Origin: Gracilimonas sp.
GTDB lineage: Bacteria; Bacteroidota; Rhodothermia; Balneolales; Balneolaceae
Direction: 5' to 3'
NCBI RefSeq assembly: GCF_014762685.1
Contig: NZ_JABURM010000008.1
Location: 124,001-188,000, forward strand
DNA: 64,000 bases
The notes beneath the pieces are model-generated. The model worked only from the letters and a program-made list of their open reading frames with translations. It had not been told where the DNA came from and ran no database searches. This document shows, one piece after another, positions 54,176-62,351 of the stretch (its first letter is position 1; every line of letters begins with the position of its first letter). Both the position numbers and the translations under genes were made by a program.

Positions 54176-54263
54176 CGTTTCTTTAAATATAAAAAGCAGA
54201 AAATCTGTGCATTGCTTTTAAATCTTATGGGCCTGTTATACAGTTTTTGCATTAGAAAAACAC

Positions 54264-54425
54264 CAAATGTTCCTACGGAACATGACTTTAATCCATCATT
54301 TATTGCTGACCCACCAAGCGTTCCTGTCAAAACGAAGCATTTCTTTTCATTAAATATCTTCCGTTAGGACGATTTGGTGGGTACCACAAATATAACAAGA
54401 ATACCGCGTTCCAGCGGAACGCTCG
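54264..54425. repeat. Cluster of inverted repeats in the NRDE-NhaC gap
   Basis: TGTTCC-TAC-GGAACA at 54268-54282, GCGTTCC-AGC-GGAACGC at 54406-54422, and a wider pair ACCCACCAA (54309-54317) / TTGGTGGGT (54374-54382) occur in the convergent gap. The word GTTCC recurs at each. They may form terminators or be remains of a small repeat element. Confidence 0.5.
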
Positions 54426-54458
54426 GTTAGGAATTGCCCATTACTCAATATCAAGCAT

Positions 54459-56171
54459 CTAATCCAGGCTTGTAATTGCCGCTTCCTTCCCTTCCGGTGT
54501 GTATTCTTCAGGATCAGGGATTTTACCGAATTTGTAGATAATAGCGATAATCAGCGCCACTCCTGCCGGGTAAATGATCCATACTGAAACGTTCAGTACC
54601 AATGCACTTATCATTGCCAAAATACTGATCCCTCCAACTATCAAGGCATAAGGTAGCTGCGTATTTACGTGTTCCACATGATCACACTGAGTGGCAATTG
54701 AACTCAAAATAGTGGTGTCGGAGATAGGAGAGCAATGATCACCCCAAACCGATCCTGCCAGCACCGCACTTACACTTGCATAGATAACTTCTAAAGTCAT
54801 TTCAGCCGGAATACCGGTAGCATTTCCAATTTCCCAGCCTAAAGGAACCACCAGCGGCATTAAAATTCCCATCGTTCCCCAACTCGATCCTGTGGCAAAG
54901 GCCGTGAGTGCTGAAAGCACCAGGACAATAGCCGGCATCCAGTAAGGATTCAGGGTTTCCCCAAATACTGAAACCAGGTAATCGGCTGTTCCAAGGGCAA
55001 CGGTTACATCACTCAATGCCCAGGCTAAAACAAGAATGAGGACCCCGTCGAACATCACATGCATTCCGTTCATCATACCCTCCAGTGTTTTTTCCACATC
55101 CAGAAGTTTTTGTCCAAGGGTCATAGCAACAGCCACCACTACCGAGGCAAGAGAACCCCATAGGAGCGCATCATAGGAATTTGCCGTTTCAATGATTCCC
55201 TGGATATTGTCTCCTTCACCGGTCACAAAAAGACCAATGATTGTTCCAAAAACCAACGTTAAAATAGGAAGTGCTGCATTCGCCCAATGCGATTCACTTT
55301 TCTTTTCCTCATCTTCTTCAATCTTGTCTTTATAAAGATTGTATTTATCCAATTTGGAATCGTGCTTGGCTTTATAGAGCGTGATTCTGGCTTTAAGCAT
55401 GGTTCCGAAATCGCGTCCGGAATAGGCAATTAAAATCACGAATAAAATTGTGAAAAATGCATAAAAATTATACGGAAGTGAATTTATAAATACTGAATAG
55501 GCCGCCTCGTTAAAATCAGGCATTTCAGCCTGAGCGGTTGCAATAAAACCAACCATAGCCCCAATCCAGGTGCTCACCAAAGCCACGGTAGCAACAGGTG
55601 CCGCTGTAGCATCCACCAAATAGGCCAGCTTTGCACGAGAAATTCGCAGTTTATCGGTTAGCGGCCGCATGGTATTCCCCACCACCATAGTATTCGCATA
55701 GTCATCAAAAAACACTATAAAACCCATAAGTGACGTCACCACCATCCCCTGAACTTTAGTCCGTACAAAGCGAGTGATGGCTGTAATTACTCCGCGGGTT
55801 CCCCCGTTGTCAGTAATGATCCCTACCATCCCCCCGATTAGAATAGAAAAAACAACAATGCTCATCCGGTCAGGATCTGATACTCCGGGCACTATATATC
55901 CGCTCAATGCCTCAAAAAAGCTGTCAAAAATGCCTGTGAAGGTTAAATCTCCAATCAAATAAGCCCCCATCCAAATACCCAAAAACAGGGCAAAAAGCAC
56001 CTGACGGAATGCCAAAGCAATGGCAATAGCCACTAAAGGAGGTAGAATACTTACCCAGCTTCCAATTATTCCCGATGATGCCTCTGCAGCTTGAACATCT
56101 GCCCAAGCCACTTGTGAGACTAAAATAAGAAAGGTTCCCACTCCAATAAGTGCTGCTATTTTCTTTTTCAT
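54459..56171 (-). CDS. NhaC-family Na+/H+ antiporter
   Basis: A 570-residue polytopic protein with a signal-like first helix. The NhaC family pattern is seen in SILIGGMVGIITDNGGTRGV, FFDDYANTMVVGNTMRPLTD, ALTAFATGSSWGTMGILMPL and VWGDHCSPISDTTILSS. A soluble charged segment (about 275-300) links two halves. It would exchange sodium for protons, in keeping with a marine host. Confidence 0.88.
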   Translation of the reverse strand: MKKKIAALIGVGTFLILVSQVAWADVQAAEASSGIIGSWVSILPPLVAIAIALAFRQVLFALFLGIWMGAYLIGDLTFTGIFDSFFEALSGYIVPGVSDPDRMSIVVFSILIGGMVGIITDNGGTRGVITAITRFVRTKVQGMVVTSLMGFIVFFDDYANTMVVGNTMRPLTDKLRISRAKLAYLVDATAAPVATVALVSTWIGAMVGFIATAQAEMPDFNEAAYSVFINSLPYNFYAFFTILFVILIAYSGRDFGTMLKARITLYKAKHDSKLDKYNLYKDKIEEDEEKKSESHWANAALPILTLVFGTIIGLFVTGEGDNIQGIIETANSYDALLWGSLASVVVAVAMTLGQKLLDVEKTLEGMMNGMHVMFDGVLILVLAWALSDVTVALGTADYLVSVFGETLNPYWMPAIVLVLSALTAFATGSSWGTMGILMPLVVPLGWEIGNATGIPAEMTLEVIYASVSAVLAGSVWGDHCSPISDTTILSSIATQCDHVEHVNTQLPYALIVGGISILAMISALVLNVSVWIIYPAGVALIIAIIYKFGKIPDPEEYTPEGKEAAITSLD

Positions 56172-56345
56172 ATATAGATATTATCAGTTTTTAAAAGCCG
56201 CTCAGAAAATAACATCTATTCCGTTAAAACCAAGATTGAAAGTAAAATGGGGTTCTGTTATTAATTTTTAACAGTTTGCCCTTTGAATTACACAATTCTG
56301 TAAGTTACTATCCTAAAGTAACAACCTGAACAATCATTTCATTTT

Positions 56346-57992
56346 ATGAAAAACAAAATACTGCGATCGGGGTTAATGGTTCTGATATGGACTTTCGGTT
56401 TAATGAACTTGTTATCAGCCCAAGATTTATATAGCAATTTTAATGACTTAACGAACCGTTTAAATCAACTGACTTCTGGTTATGAAGACCTCTCCTCCCT
56501 TCAGTCATTAGCGAAAACAACCGATGGCAGGGACATCTGGGTGTTAACTATTGGCAGCGGAGACGTTGAAAATCACCCGGCCGTTGCTGTAATTGGTGGG
56601 GTCAAAGGATCGCATATTTACGGCAGTGAACTTGCGATAGCTTTTGCTGAAAAATTATTAAGAGACTCTTCTTCCGATGAAATCCGTGAATTATTAGAAA
56701 CCACCACTTTTTATGTACTCCCGCGTATTAACCCGGATGCAACCGAGCAATATTTTGCTAATTTGAAGTATGAACGTGACGTAAACACGGTTTCTACCAA
56801 TGATGACCGGGACGATGCTTTTGATGAAGATCCGTTTGAGGATTTAAACGGAGATAACCTCATAACCATGATGCGCGTGGCAGATGAAACCGGAAAATGG
56901 ATGATAATGCCGGAAGATAACAGGCTCGTTCGCAAAGCCGATATTTCCAAGGGTGAAAAAGGGGGTTACCATGTATTTACCGAAGGCATTGATAATGACA
57001 AAGACGGCCAATTCAATGAAGACGGTGAAGGGGGAGTCAACATCAACAAGAATTTCACTTACGACTACCCGTATTTCACCCCCGGAGCCGGAGAAAATAT
57101 GGCTTCTCAAATTGAAACCCGTGCCGTTTTGGATTTCCTTTATGAAGAGACTCCCAATGTATTTTCTGTTGTTTCTTTCGGGCCCGCAAACAACCTTAGC
57201 TCTCCGGTTAAATTTAACAGGGGTGCGATCAGTCAGCGGGTAATTAAAGGTTGGTATGAAGAAGATGTGGCTGTTAACAGCCTGGTTTCTGAAGCCTACA
57301 ACGATATTACAAAATTAAAGGATGCACCTGCCGTATCGGGCCAGCCCGGTGATTTATTTCAATGGGCTTACTTCCATTACGGACGATACAGCTTCAGTAC
57401 TCCGGGATGGGCCGTTCCTGATGTAATGGATGAAGATGAAAAACCGGTCAAATTTGATTCCAATGAAGCCAAATTCCTGGCTTGGGCAGACCAAAATAAC
57501 CTTGACGCCTTTGTAGATTGGCAAGAAGTGGATCATCCGGATTTCCCTGGCAAAACTGTGGAAGTTGGCGGCATTAAACCCTTTGTAAGTGATAACCCGC
57601 CATATGAATACGTGGACTCACTTAGCCGATCGCATACAGATTTTCTCATCAGGCTCGCCGGAATGAAACCGGATATCCGGCTTGTGAATTTTGACACGGA
57701 AGAAGCAGGAAGGAACCTGACCCGTATCACCGTAGATGTGTATAACGCCGGCACCTTGCCTACCGCTTCCAGGTTAGGCGAGAGAACCAATTGGGTAAAA
57801 GAAGCCGTGGTCAAAATTGACCTTTCAAATAATCTTCAACTGGTAAGTGGCGACGCCCTTGAAACCATCGAATCTATTGAAGGGGATGGAACGCTTAAGA
57901 AATCATGGCTTGTGCGTGGAAGCGGATCTTTCACCATTTCAGCCGGAGCACCAAATACCGGAATTTCAACCATAGAACAAACAATCAGATAG
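56346..57992 (+). CDS. M14-like protein lacking catalytic residues (probable pseudoenzyme)
   Basis: A 548-residue protein with a signal peptide ending near LLSAQ. It has the M14 scaffold (DGRDIWVLTIG, YVLPRINPDATEQYF, the inserts DEDPFEDLNGDNLITMMR and DNDKDGQFNEDGEGGVNINKN) and is clearly a paralogue of the next gene. Aligned with that gene, the zinc motif H-S-N-E is replaced by K-G-S-H (GGVKGSHIYGSEL), the third histidine region SYHNSGG by SFGPANNL, and the catalytic Glu region FTNELW by FSTPGW. Peptidase activity is therefore unlikely; binding or partner regulation is more probable. It is 8 bp upstream of the active copy. Confidence 0.82.
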   Translation: MKNKILRSGLMVLIWTFGLMNLLSAQDLYSNFNDLTNRLNQLTSGYEDLSSLQSLAKTTDGRDIWVLTIGSGDVENHPAVAVIGGVKGSHIYGSELAIAFAEKLLRDSSSDEIRELLETTTFYVLPRINPDATEQYFANLKYERDVNTVSTNDDRDDAFDEDPFEDLNGDNLITMMRVADETGKWMIMPEDNRLVRKADISKGEKGGYHVFTEGIDNDKDGQFNEDGEGGVNINKNFTYDYPYFTPGAGENMASQIETRAVLDFLYEETPNVFSVVSFGPANNLSSPVKFNRGAISQRVIKGWYEEDVAVNSLVSEAYNDITKLKDAPAVSGQPGDLFQWAYFHYGRYSFSTPGWAVPDVMDEDEKPVKFDSNEAKFLAWADQNNLDAFVDWQEVDHPDFPGKTVEVGGIKPFVSDNPPYEYVDSLSRSHTDFLIRLAGMKPDIRLVNFDTEEAGRNLTRITVDVYNAGTLPTASRLGERTNWVKEAVVKIDLSNNLQLVSGDALETIESIEGDGTLKKSWLVRGSGSFTISAGAPNTGISTIEQTIR

Positions 57993-58000
57993 TGATTGCC

Positions 58001-59746
58001 ATGAAGAATATTATATACACAACCTTATTTACATTTTTAGTTACCGGCTTATTATTGAATCAGTCTGCGGAGGCTCAAACCTCAGTAGATGGTTTTTTCC
58101 CGGCGGCCGGCTCCCCCGTAAATCCTGAAGTGCAGGCAAGCTGGAACCGCTATTATAACTACCAGGGAATTTCTGATTTAACCAAGGAACTGGCAGACGC
58201 CCATCCCAACCTTATTAAACGAGAATCCATCGGGAAATCATACGAAGGGAGAGACATCTGGCTACTCACGGTTACAAATTTCGCTCAGGGAAATCCGAAC
58301 CGCAAACCCGCCATGTATATCGACGGTAACATTCATTCCAATGAAATACAGGGAACGGAAGTGTCGATGTATACCGCCTGGTACCTGGCAGAAATGTTTG
58401 GGGACAATGAGTTTATCACGCAATTAATGAATGAAAAAACATTTTACATTGTCCCAACCATAAATCCTGACGGTCGCGAAAATTTCTTTGATGCTCCAAA
58501 TACAGCAAGTTCACCCCGGTCCGGCATTAAACCAATTGATAATGATCTGGACGGTGAAATGAATGAAGACGGCTACGATGACCTGAATGGCGATGGCAGT
58601 ATCACCATGATGCGTCGTAAAAATCCGCGCGGTCAATTTGTGGAGCATCCCGATTATCCGGAATTTATGCAACGGACGGAAGCCGATGAATTCGGTGAAT
58701 ATGAGATGCTTGGATACGAGGGTCTTGATAATGACGGAGACGGACGAATCAATGAAGACGGTGAAGGCTATTACGATCCCAATCGTGATTGGGGATGGAA
58801 ATGGCAGCCCGACTATATTCAGGGCGGAGCCCACAAATACCCATTTTCACTGCCTGAAAATCGGGCGGTAATGGAATTTGTAATGAATCATCCGAACATT
58901 GCGGCCGCACAGAGTTATCATAACAGCGGTGGTATGATTTTACGCGGACCCGGTGCCGAAGAAGATCGTGATACCTATAACCGGCAGGATATCCGGGTGT
59001 ATAATGCCCTTGGTGAAATGGGCGAACGCTTGATTCCCGGCTATAATTATTGGGTAGTTTATGATGATCTCTATACCGTTTTTGGCGGAGAATTGGATTG
59101 GTTTTACGGAAGCCGCGGCGCCTTCACATTTACCAACGAGCTTTGGGCTTCATTTGAAATGTTTAATGAGGAAAGCCGTGGACGCTTCAGTCCCGACACT
59201 TATGAGTTTAACAAAAACCTTCTTTTCAATGATGCTCTTGTTGAATGGGAACCTTACAATCACCCTCAATACGGAGAAATTGAAATCGGTGGTACGAAGA
59301 AAAACTTCGGGCGTGCTCACCCCGGGTTCCTGCTCGAGCAGATGGCACATCGAAATATGGCTTTTACCATTTATCACGCTTACCACACTCCAAACCTTGT
59401 GATTGATGAAATTGCTGAAAAAGATTTAGGTGGCGGCTTGAAGGAAGTAACGGCTGTTGTGACTAACACCCGCATGATACCTACACACGCCAGCCAGGAC
59501 CTGAAATATAAGATCACTCGTCCAAACTATATCAGTATTGACGGAGCTAATGTGGAAGCTGGGATGATCGTCACCAACCGAGATTTAAACCAAACGGTGG
59601 AGCAAAAGAATAATCCGCAAAAAATTTCTGTAGATAACATTCCCGGTATGGAATCGGTAACCGTTCGCTGGATTATCAGCCGCGGAAATGGTTACACCGT
59701 AACCGTTGACAGTGAGAAAGGCGGTGTGGTTTCTAAAAGTAAATAG
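58001..59746 (+). CDS. Secreted M14-family zinc carboxypeptidase (active-site complete)
   Basis: A 581-residue protein from the ATG at 58001, which gives a clean signal peptide (IIYTTLFTFLVTGLLL...AEAQ); the open frame extends further upstream into the previous gene. Zinc ligands His112 and Glu115 (GNIHSNEIQGTE) and His307 (SYHNSGGM), with the catalytic Glu380 in FTNELW. Asp-rich inserts (DNDLDGEMNEDGYDDLNGDG and DNDGDGRINEDGEG) resemble calcium-binding loops. It works outside the cytoplasm, probably in peptide degradation, and is paired with the catalytically dead paralogue upstream. Confidence 0.9.
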   Translation: MKNIIYTTLFTFLVTGLLLNQSAEAQTSVDGFFPAAGSPVNPEVQASWNRYYNYQGISDLTKELADAHPNLIKRESIGKSYEGRDIWLLTVTNFAQGNPNRKPAMYIDGNIHSNEIQGTEVSMYTAWYLAEMFGDNEFITQLMNEKTFYIVPTINPDGRENFFDAPNTASSPRSGIKPIDNDLDGEMNEDGYDDLNGDGSITMMRRKNPRGQFVEHPDYPEFMQRTEADEFGEYEMLGYEGLDNDGDGRINEDGEGYYDPNRDWGWKWQPDYIQGGAHKYPFSLPENRAVMEFVMNHPNIAAAQSYHNSGGMILRGPGAEEDRDTYNRQDIRVYNALGEMGERLIPGYNYWVVYDDLYTVFGGELDWFYGSRGAFTFTNELWASFEMFNEESRGRFSPDTYEFNKNLLFNDALVEWEPYNHPQYGEIEIGGTKKNFGRAHPGFLLEQMAHRNMAFTIYHAYHTPNLVIDEIAEKDLGGGLKEVTAVVTNTRMIPTHASQDLKYKITRPNYISIDGANVEAGMIVTNRDLNQTVEQKNNPQKISVDNIPGMESVTVRWIISRGNGYTVTVDSEKGGVVSKSK

Positions 59747-59773
59747 CCCCTCTGATTAAAACTGACACTATTT

Positions 59774-59811
59774 AAAAAGTCCCGCACATAATTTATGTGC
59801 GGGACTTTTTT
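59774..59811. terminator. Strong bidirectional intrinsic terminator
   Basis: AAAAAGTCCCGCACATAA pairs with TTTATGTGCGGGACTTTTTT: a GC-rich stem flanked by A- and T-runs in the convergent gap between the M14 gene and gltX. It can serve both strands. Confidence 0.9.
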
Positions 59812-59857
59812 GGGTATGAGGCAGCGGAGCTACGTCATGAGGTCCAAATTAAATGTT

Positions 59858-61336
59858 CTACAGCTTTTCAAGTGCTGTGTCAATTCTGGAAAGCACTTCG
59901 TCTTTTCCGATGAGTTCCAGGGCCGGGGTTAAATCGGGGCCGAAGCCCTGCCCGCTTACCGCTACCCTCAGCGGCATCATTAGTTTGCCAAAGCCTACTT
60001 CATGCTCTTCAATGGTTTCCTTGATCTTATCTTTCAGCGTAACGGCTTCGAATTCTTCTTCTGAAAGTTTTTCAATTTTATCCCGGTAGGCTTTCAAAAT
60101 TACGGGACTGTCATCCTTCCATTTCTTAAGGGCATTCTCATCATACTCCTTCGGAGCTTCAAAAAAGAAGGCCCCCATGCTTACAAACTCATCTACTTTG
60201 GAAACGCGTTCGTGAAGTAACTCGATCACTTTCGTCAGGAATTCATCACCTGGTATTTTAAACTTCGATTCTTCAAAAAGGGGTTTAACCCGCGGCTTCA
60301 GCTCATCCACAGAATGCTCGCGAATGTAATTTTCATTATACCACATTAGCTTCTTGTAGTTGAAAACCGCTCCGCCTTTGGATACACGATCGAGCGTAAA
60401 CAACTCACACAGTTCTTGCATGTCATGAATTTCAGAATCGTCGCCGGGACTCCACCCCAGATACGCCAGAAAATTCACCAGGGCATCGGGCTCGTAGTGT
60501 CCGGAAATATAGTCTTTGGTGTTTATCGGGATTCCTTCGCTCTCGGCTTTACGCTTGGAGAGCTTCCCTCCGCTTGGAGACATGATCAGCGGCAAGTGTG
60601 CCATCACTGGCGGCTCCCAGCCGAAAGCATTGTATAGCAGCATGTGCTTCGGCGTACTGCTCAGCCACTCTTCTCCGCGGATAACATGGGTGATTTCCAT
60701 GGTGTGATCATCCACCACATTGGCCAGATGATAGGTTGGCATACCGTCCGACTTCAGTAATACCTGATCATCCAGCCCCTCCGTATCAAATGAAACAATA
60801 CCGCGGATTTCATCTTCAAACTTAATGCTTTCTCTGCGGGGTACTTTGAGCCGAACCACATATTCTTCACCGGCTTCCAGCTTCTTCTTTACTTCATCCT
60901 GTGGAAGCGTAAGGCTGTTTTTCATAGACTGACGGGTGATGGCATCATATTTTGGAGATGGGTTGCCTGACTTCTCCAGCCTCTCCCGCATTTCATTAAT
61001 TTCTTCTACGGTATCGAAGGCATAATAGGCATGCCCCTTTTCTATCAGTTGCTCTGCATATTTGTGGTAAATATCTTTGCGCTCGCTTTGCCGGTACGGA
61101 CCAAAATCGCCGCCTTTGCCCGGCCCTTCATCAATTTCCATTCCCGCCCATTCCAGGGAGTCGATGATATCCTGCTCGGCATCTTCTACATAGCGGGATT
61201 GATCAGTATCTTCAATTCTGAGCACAAAGGTTCCGTCGTTGTGGCGAGCAAATAAATAATTATAAAGTGCGGTCCGGAGTCCGCCAATGTGTAAAAATCC
61301 GGTAGGTGAAGGCGCAAATCGTACGCGAACTGACAT
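59858..61336 (-). CDS. gltX: Glutamate--tRNA ligase
   Basis: A 492-residue class I synthetase with the HIGH motif in PSPTGFLHIGGLRTALYN, the KMSKS-like motif KLSKRKAE, and the GluRS signature RIEDTDQSRYVEDAE. Length is normal. It is the single gene on this strand between the terminator and the WbqC gene. Confidence 0.95.
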   Translation of the reverse strand: MSVRVRFAPSPTGFLHIGGLRTALYNYLFARHNDGTFVLRIEDTDQSRYVEDAEQDIIDSLEWAGMEIDEGPGKGGDFGPYRQSERKDIYHKYAEQLIEKGHAYYAFDTVEEINEMRERLEKSGNPSPKYDAITRQSMKNSLTLPQDEVKKKLEAGEEYVVRLKVPRRESIKFEDEIRGIVSFDTEGLDDQVLLKSDGMPTYHLANVVDDHTMEITHVIRGEEWLSSTPKHMLLYNAFGWEPPVMAHLPLIMSPSGGKLSKRKAESEGIPINTKDYISGHYEPDALVNFLAYLGWSPGDDSEIHDMQELCELFTLDRVSKGGAVFNYKKLMWYNENYIREHSVDELKPRVKPLFEESKFKIPGDEFLTKVIELLHERVSKVDEFVSMGAFFFEAPKEYDENALKKWKDDSPVILKAYRDKIEKLSEEEFEAVTLKDKIKETIEEHEVGFGKLMMPLRVAVSGQGFGPDLTPALELIGKDEVLSRIDTALEKL

Positions 61337-61396
61337 ATGTTTATTTTGTTTTGATGAATTCTTCTATTTTCAACCCTTTAAGATAAGAATTATAAA

Positions 61397-61457
61397 TGTT
61401 GAATTTTGAATGTTGAATTAGTTTCTGCACAATTCAACATCCAAAATTTAGAATTCA
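61397..61457. repeat. Inverted repeat in the gltX-WbqC divergent gap
   Basis: TTTTGAATGTTGAATT pairs imperfectly with AATTCAACATCCAAAATT across a 13-base loop. It lies between two divergent promoters, so it may be regulatory rather than a terminator. It is AT-rich and could also be a small repeat remnant. Confidence 0.45.
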
Positions 61458-61466
61458 AAAATTTCT

Positions 61467-62141
61467 ATGCGCATAGCTCTTCTTCAACCACAATTTGCCC
61501 CAAACCTGTACGACCTTTCTGCCATGCTGAAGGCAGACTTAATCGTATGGGAAGACGTAGAGAAATGGTCTCGTAAGGGACGCTCACACAGGGCTCAGGT
61601 CCGCGGGCATAACGGCTTGCAATGGATTAACCTTCCGGTAAAAACCGAAGACAAGAATAAGGCCATCAAAGACGTACGTATCGATCATTCCCGGGATTGG
61701 CTGGAACCCCTTTGGAATGCCATATATCATAATTACCGCACCTCTACTTACTTCGATTTTTATATTGATGAACTTCGTAACGACTTTGAAACAGCTTCTC
61801 AATTCGAAAAGCTTCTCGAGTTTGATTTATATTTTTTTGAACGAATGATGACTTACCTGGAAGTTGACCTTCAACCCAGGCTGTCCAGCTCCATTCCTGA
61901 ATATGATACTTACCCGGATGCATTTATTAAGAATATCGAAGCAGATACTTTGTTCCTGGAGCACGAATCCAAGAATTACCAGCGCCAAACCGATAAAGCC
62001 GTTGAACCATTAAAAAACCACCCCGTTTACCCCCAAGCCGTAGAGGGTTTTGTTGAAGGGTGCAGCCTCCTTGACTTACTCTTAAATTGTGGAAAAGAGA
62101 GTTACAGAGTTTTGGATAAATTGAGAAAAGAAGGCAAATGA
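61467..62141 (+). CDS. WbqC-family protein
   Basis: A 224-residue protein with the WbqC pattern: ALLQPQFAPNLYDLSAML, VEKWSRKGRSHRAQVRG, INLPVK, and WLEPLWNAIYHNYRTSTYFDFY. Family members are linked to polysaccharide and sugar-nucleotide gene clusters and are thought to transfer acyl or amino groups. No such cluster is visible here. Confidence 0.85.
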   Translation: MRIALLQPQFAPNLYDLSAMLKADLIVWEDVEKWSRKGRSHRAQVRGHNGLQWINLPVKTEDKNKAIKDVRIDHSRDWLEPLWNAIYHNYRTSTYFDFYIDELRNDFETASQFEKLLEFDLYFFERMMTYLEVDLQPRLSSSIPEYDTYPDAFIKNIEADTLFLEHESKNYQRQTDKAVEPLKNHPVYPQAVEGFVEGCSLLDLLLNCGKESYRVLDKLRKEGK

Positions 62142-62231
62142 AATGATTCGCTCTGATCAGCAAAAAAGGTTCCCGAGAAACTCTGCTCATATTCTGCTTT
62201 CAAAAGAAACTTACATTATCTATTATCGGAC

Positions 62232-62351
62232 ATGGAAGAAAAACCGACAAGCGAATCTACCTGGCTTAAAGATTATACCGCCGTTGCCATACTCGGTGTG
62301 ATTTATATCTTACTGTTCTTGTGGTTCACCTCAACCTTCAATCTTCCATAA
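62232..62351 (+). CDS. 39-residue single-helix protein preceding the symporter
   Basis: An ATG at 62232 opens MEEKPTSESTWLKDYTAVAI followed by a hydrophobic helix (LGVIYILLFLWF) and ends TFNLP. Its stop shares one base with the symporter ATG (TAAATG arrangement, ATG at 62352), so the two are coupled. Small accessory membrane proteins commonly precede SSS-family symporters. Its short length means it is easily missed. Confidence 0.7.
   Translation: MEEKPTSESTWLKDYTAVAILGVIYILLFLWFTSTFNLP

Noticed and set aside
57905-58000. Longer start of the second M14 peptidase, overlapping the first
   Set aside because: The ATG at 58001 gives a proper signal peptide directly; the extension would bury it.
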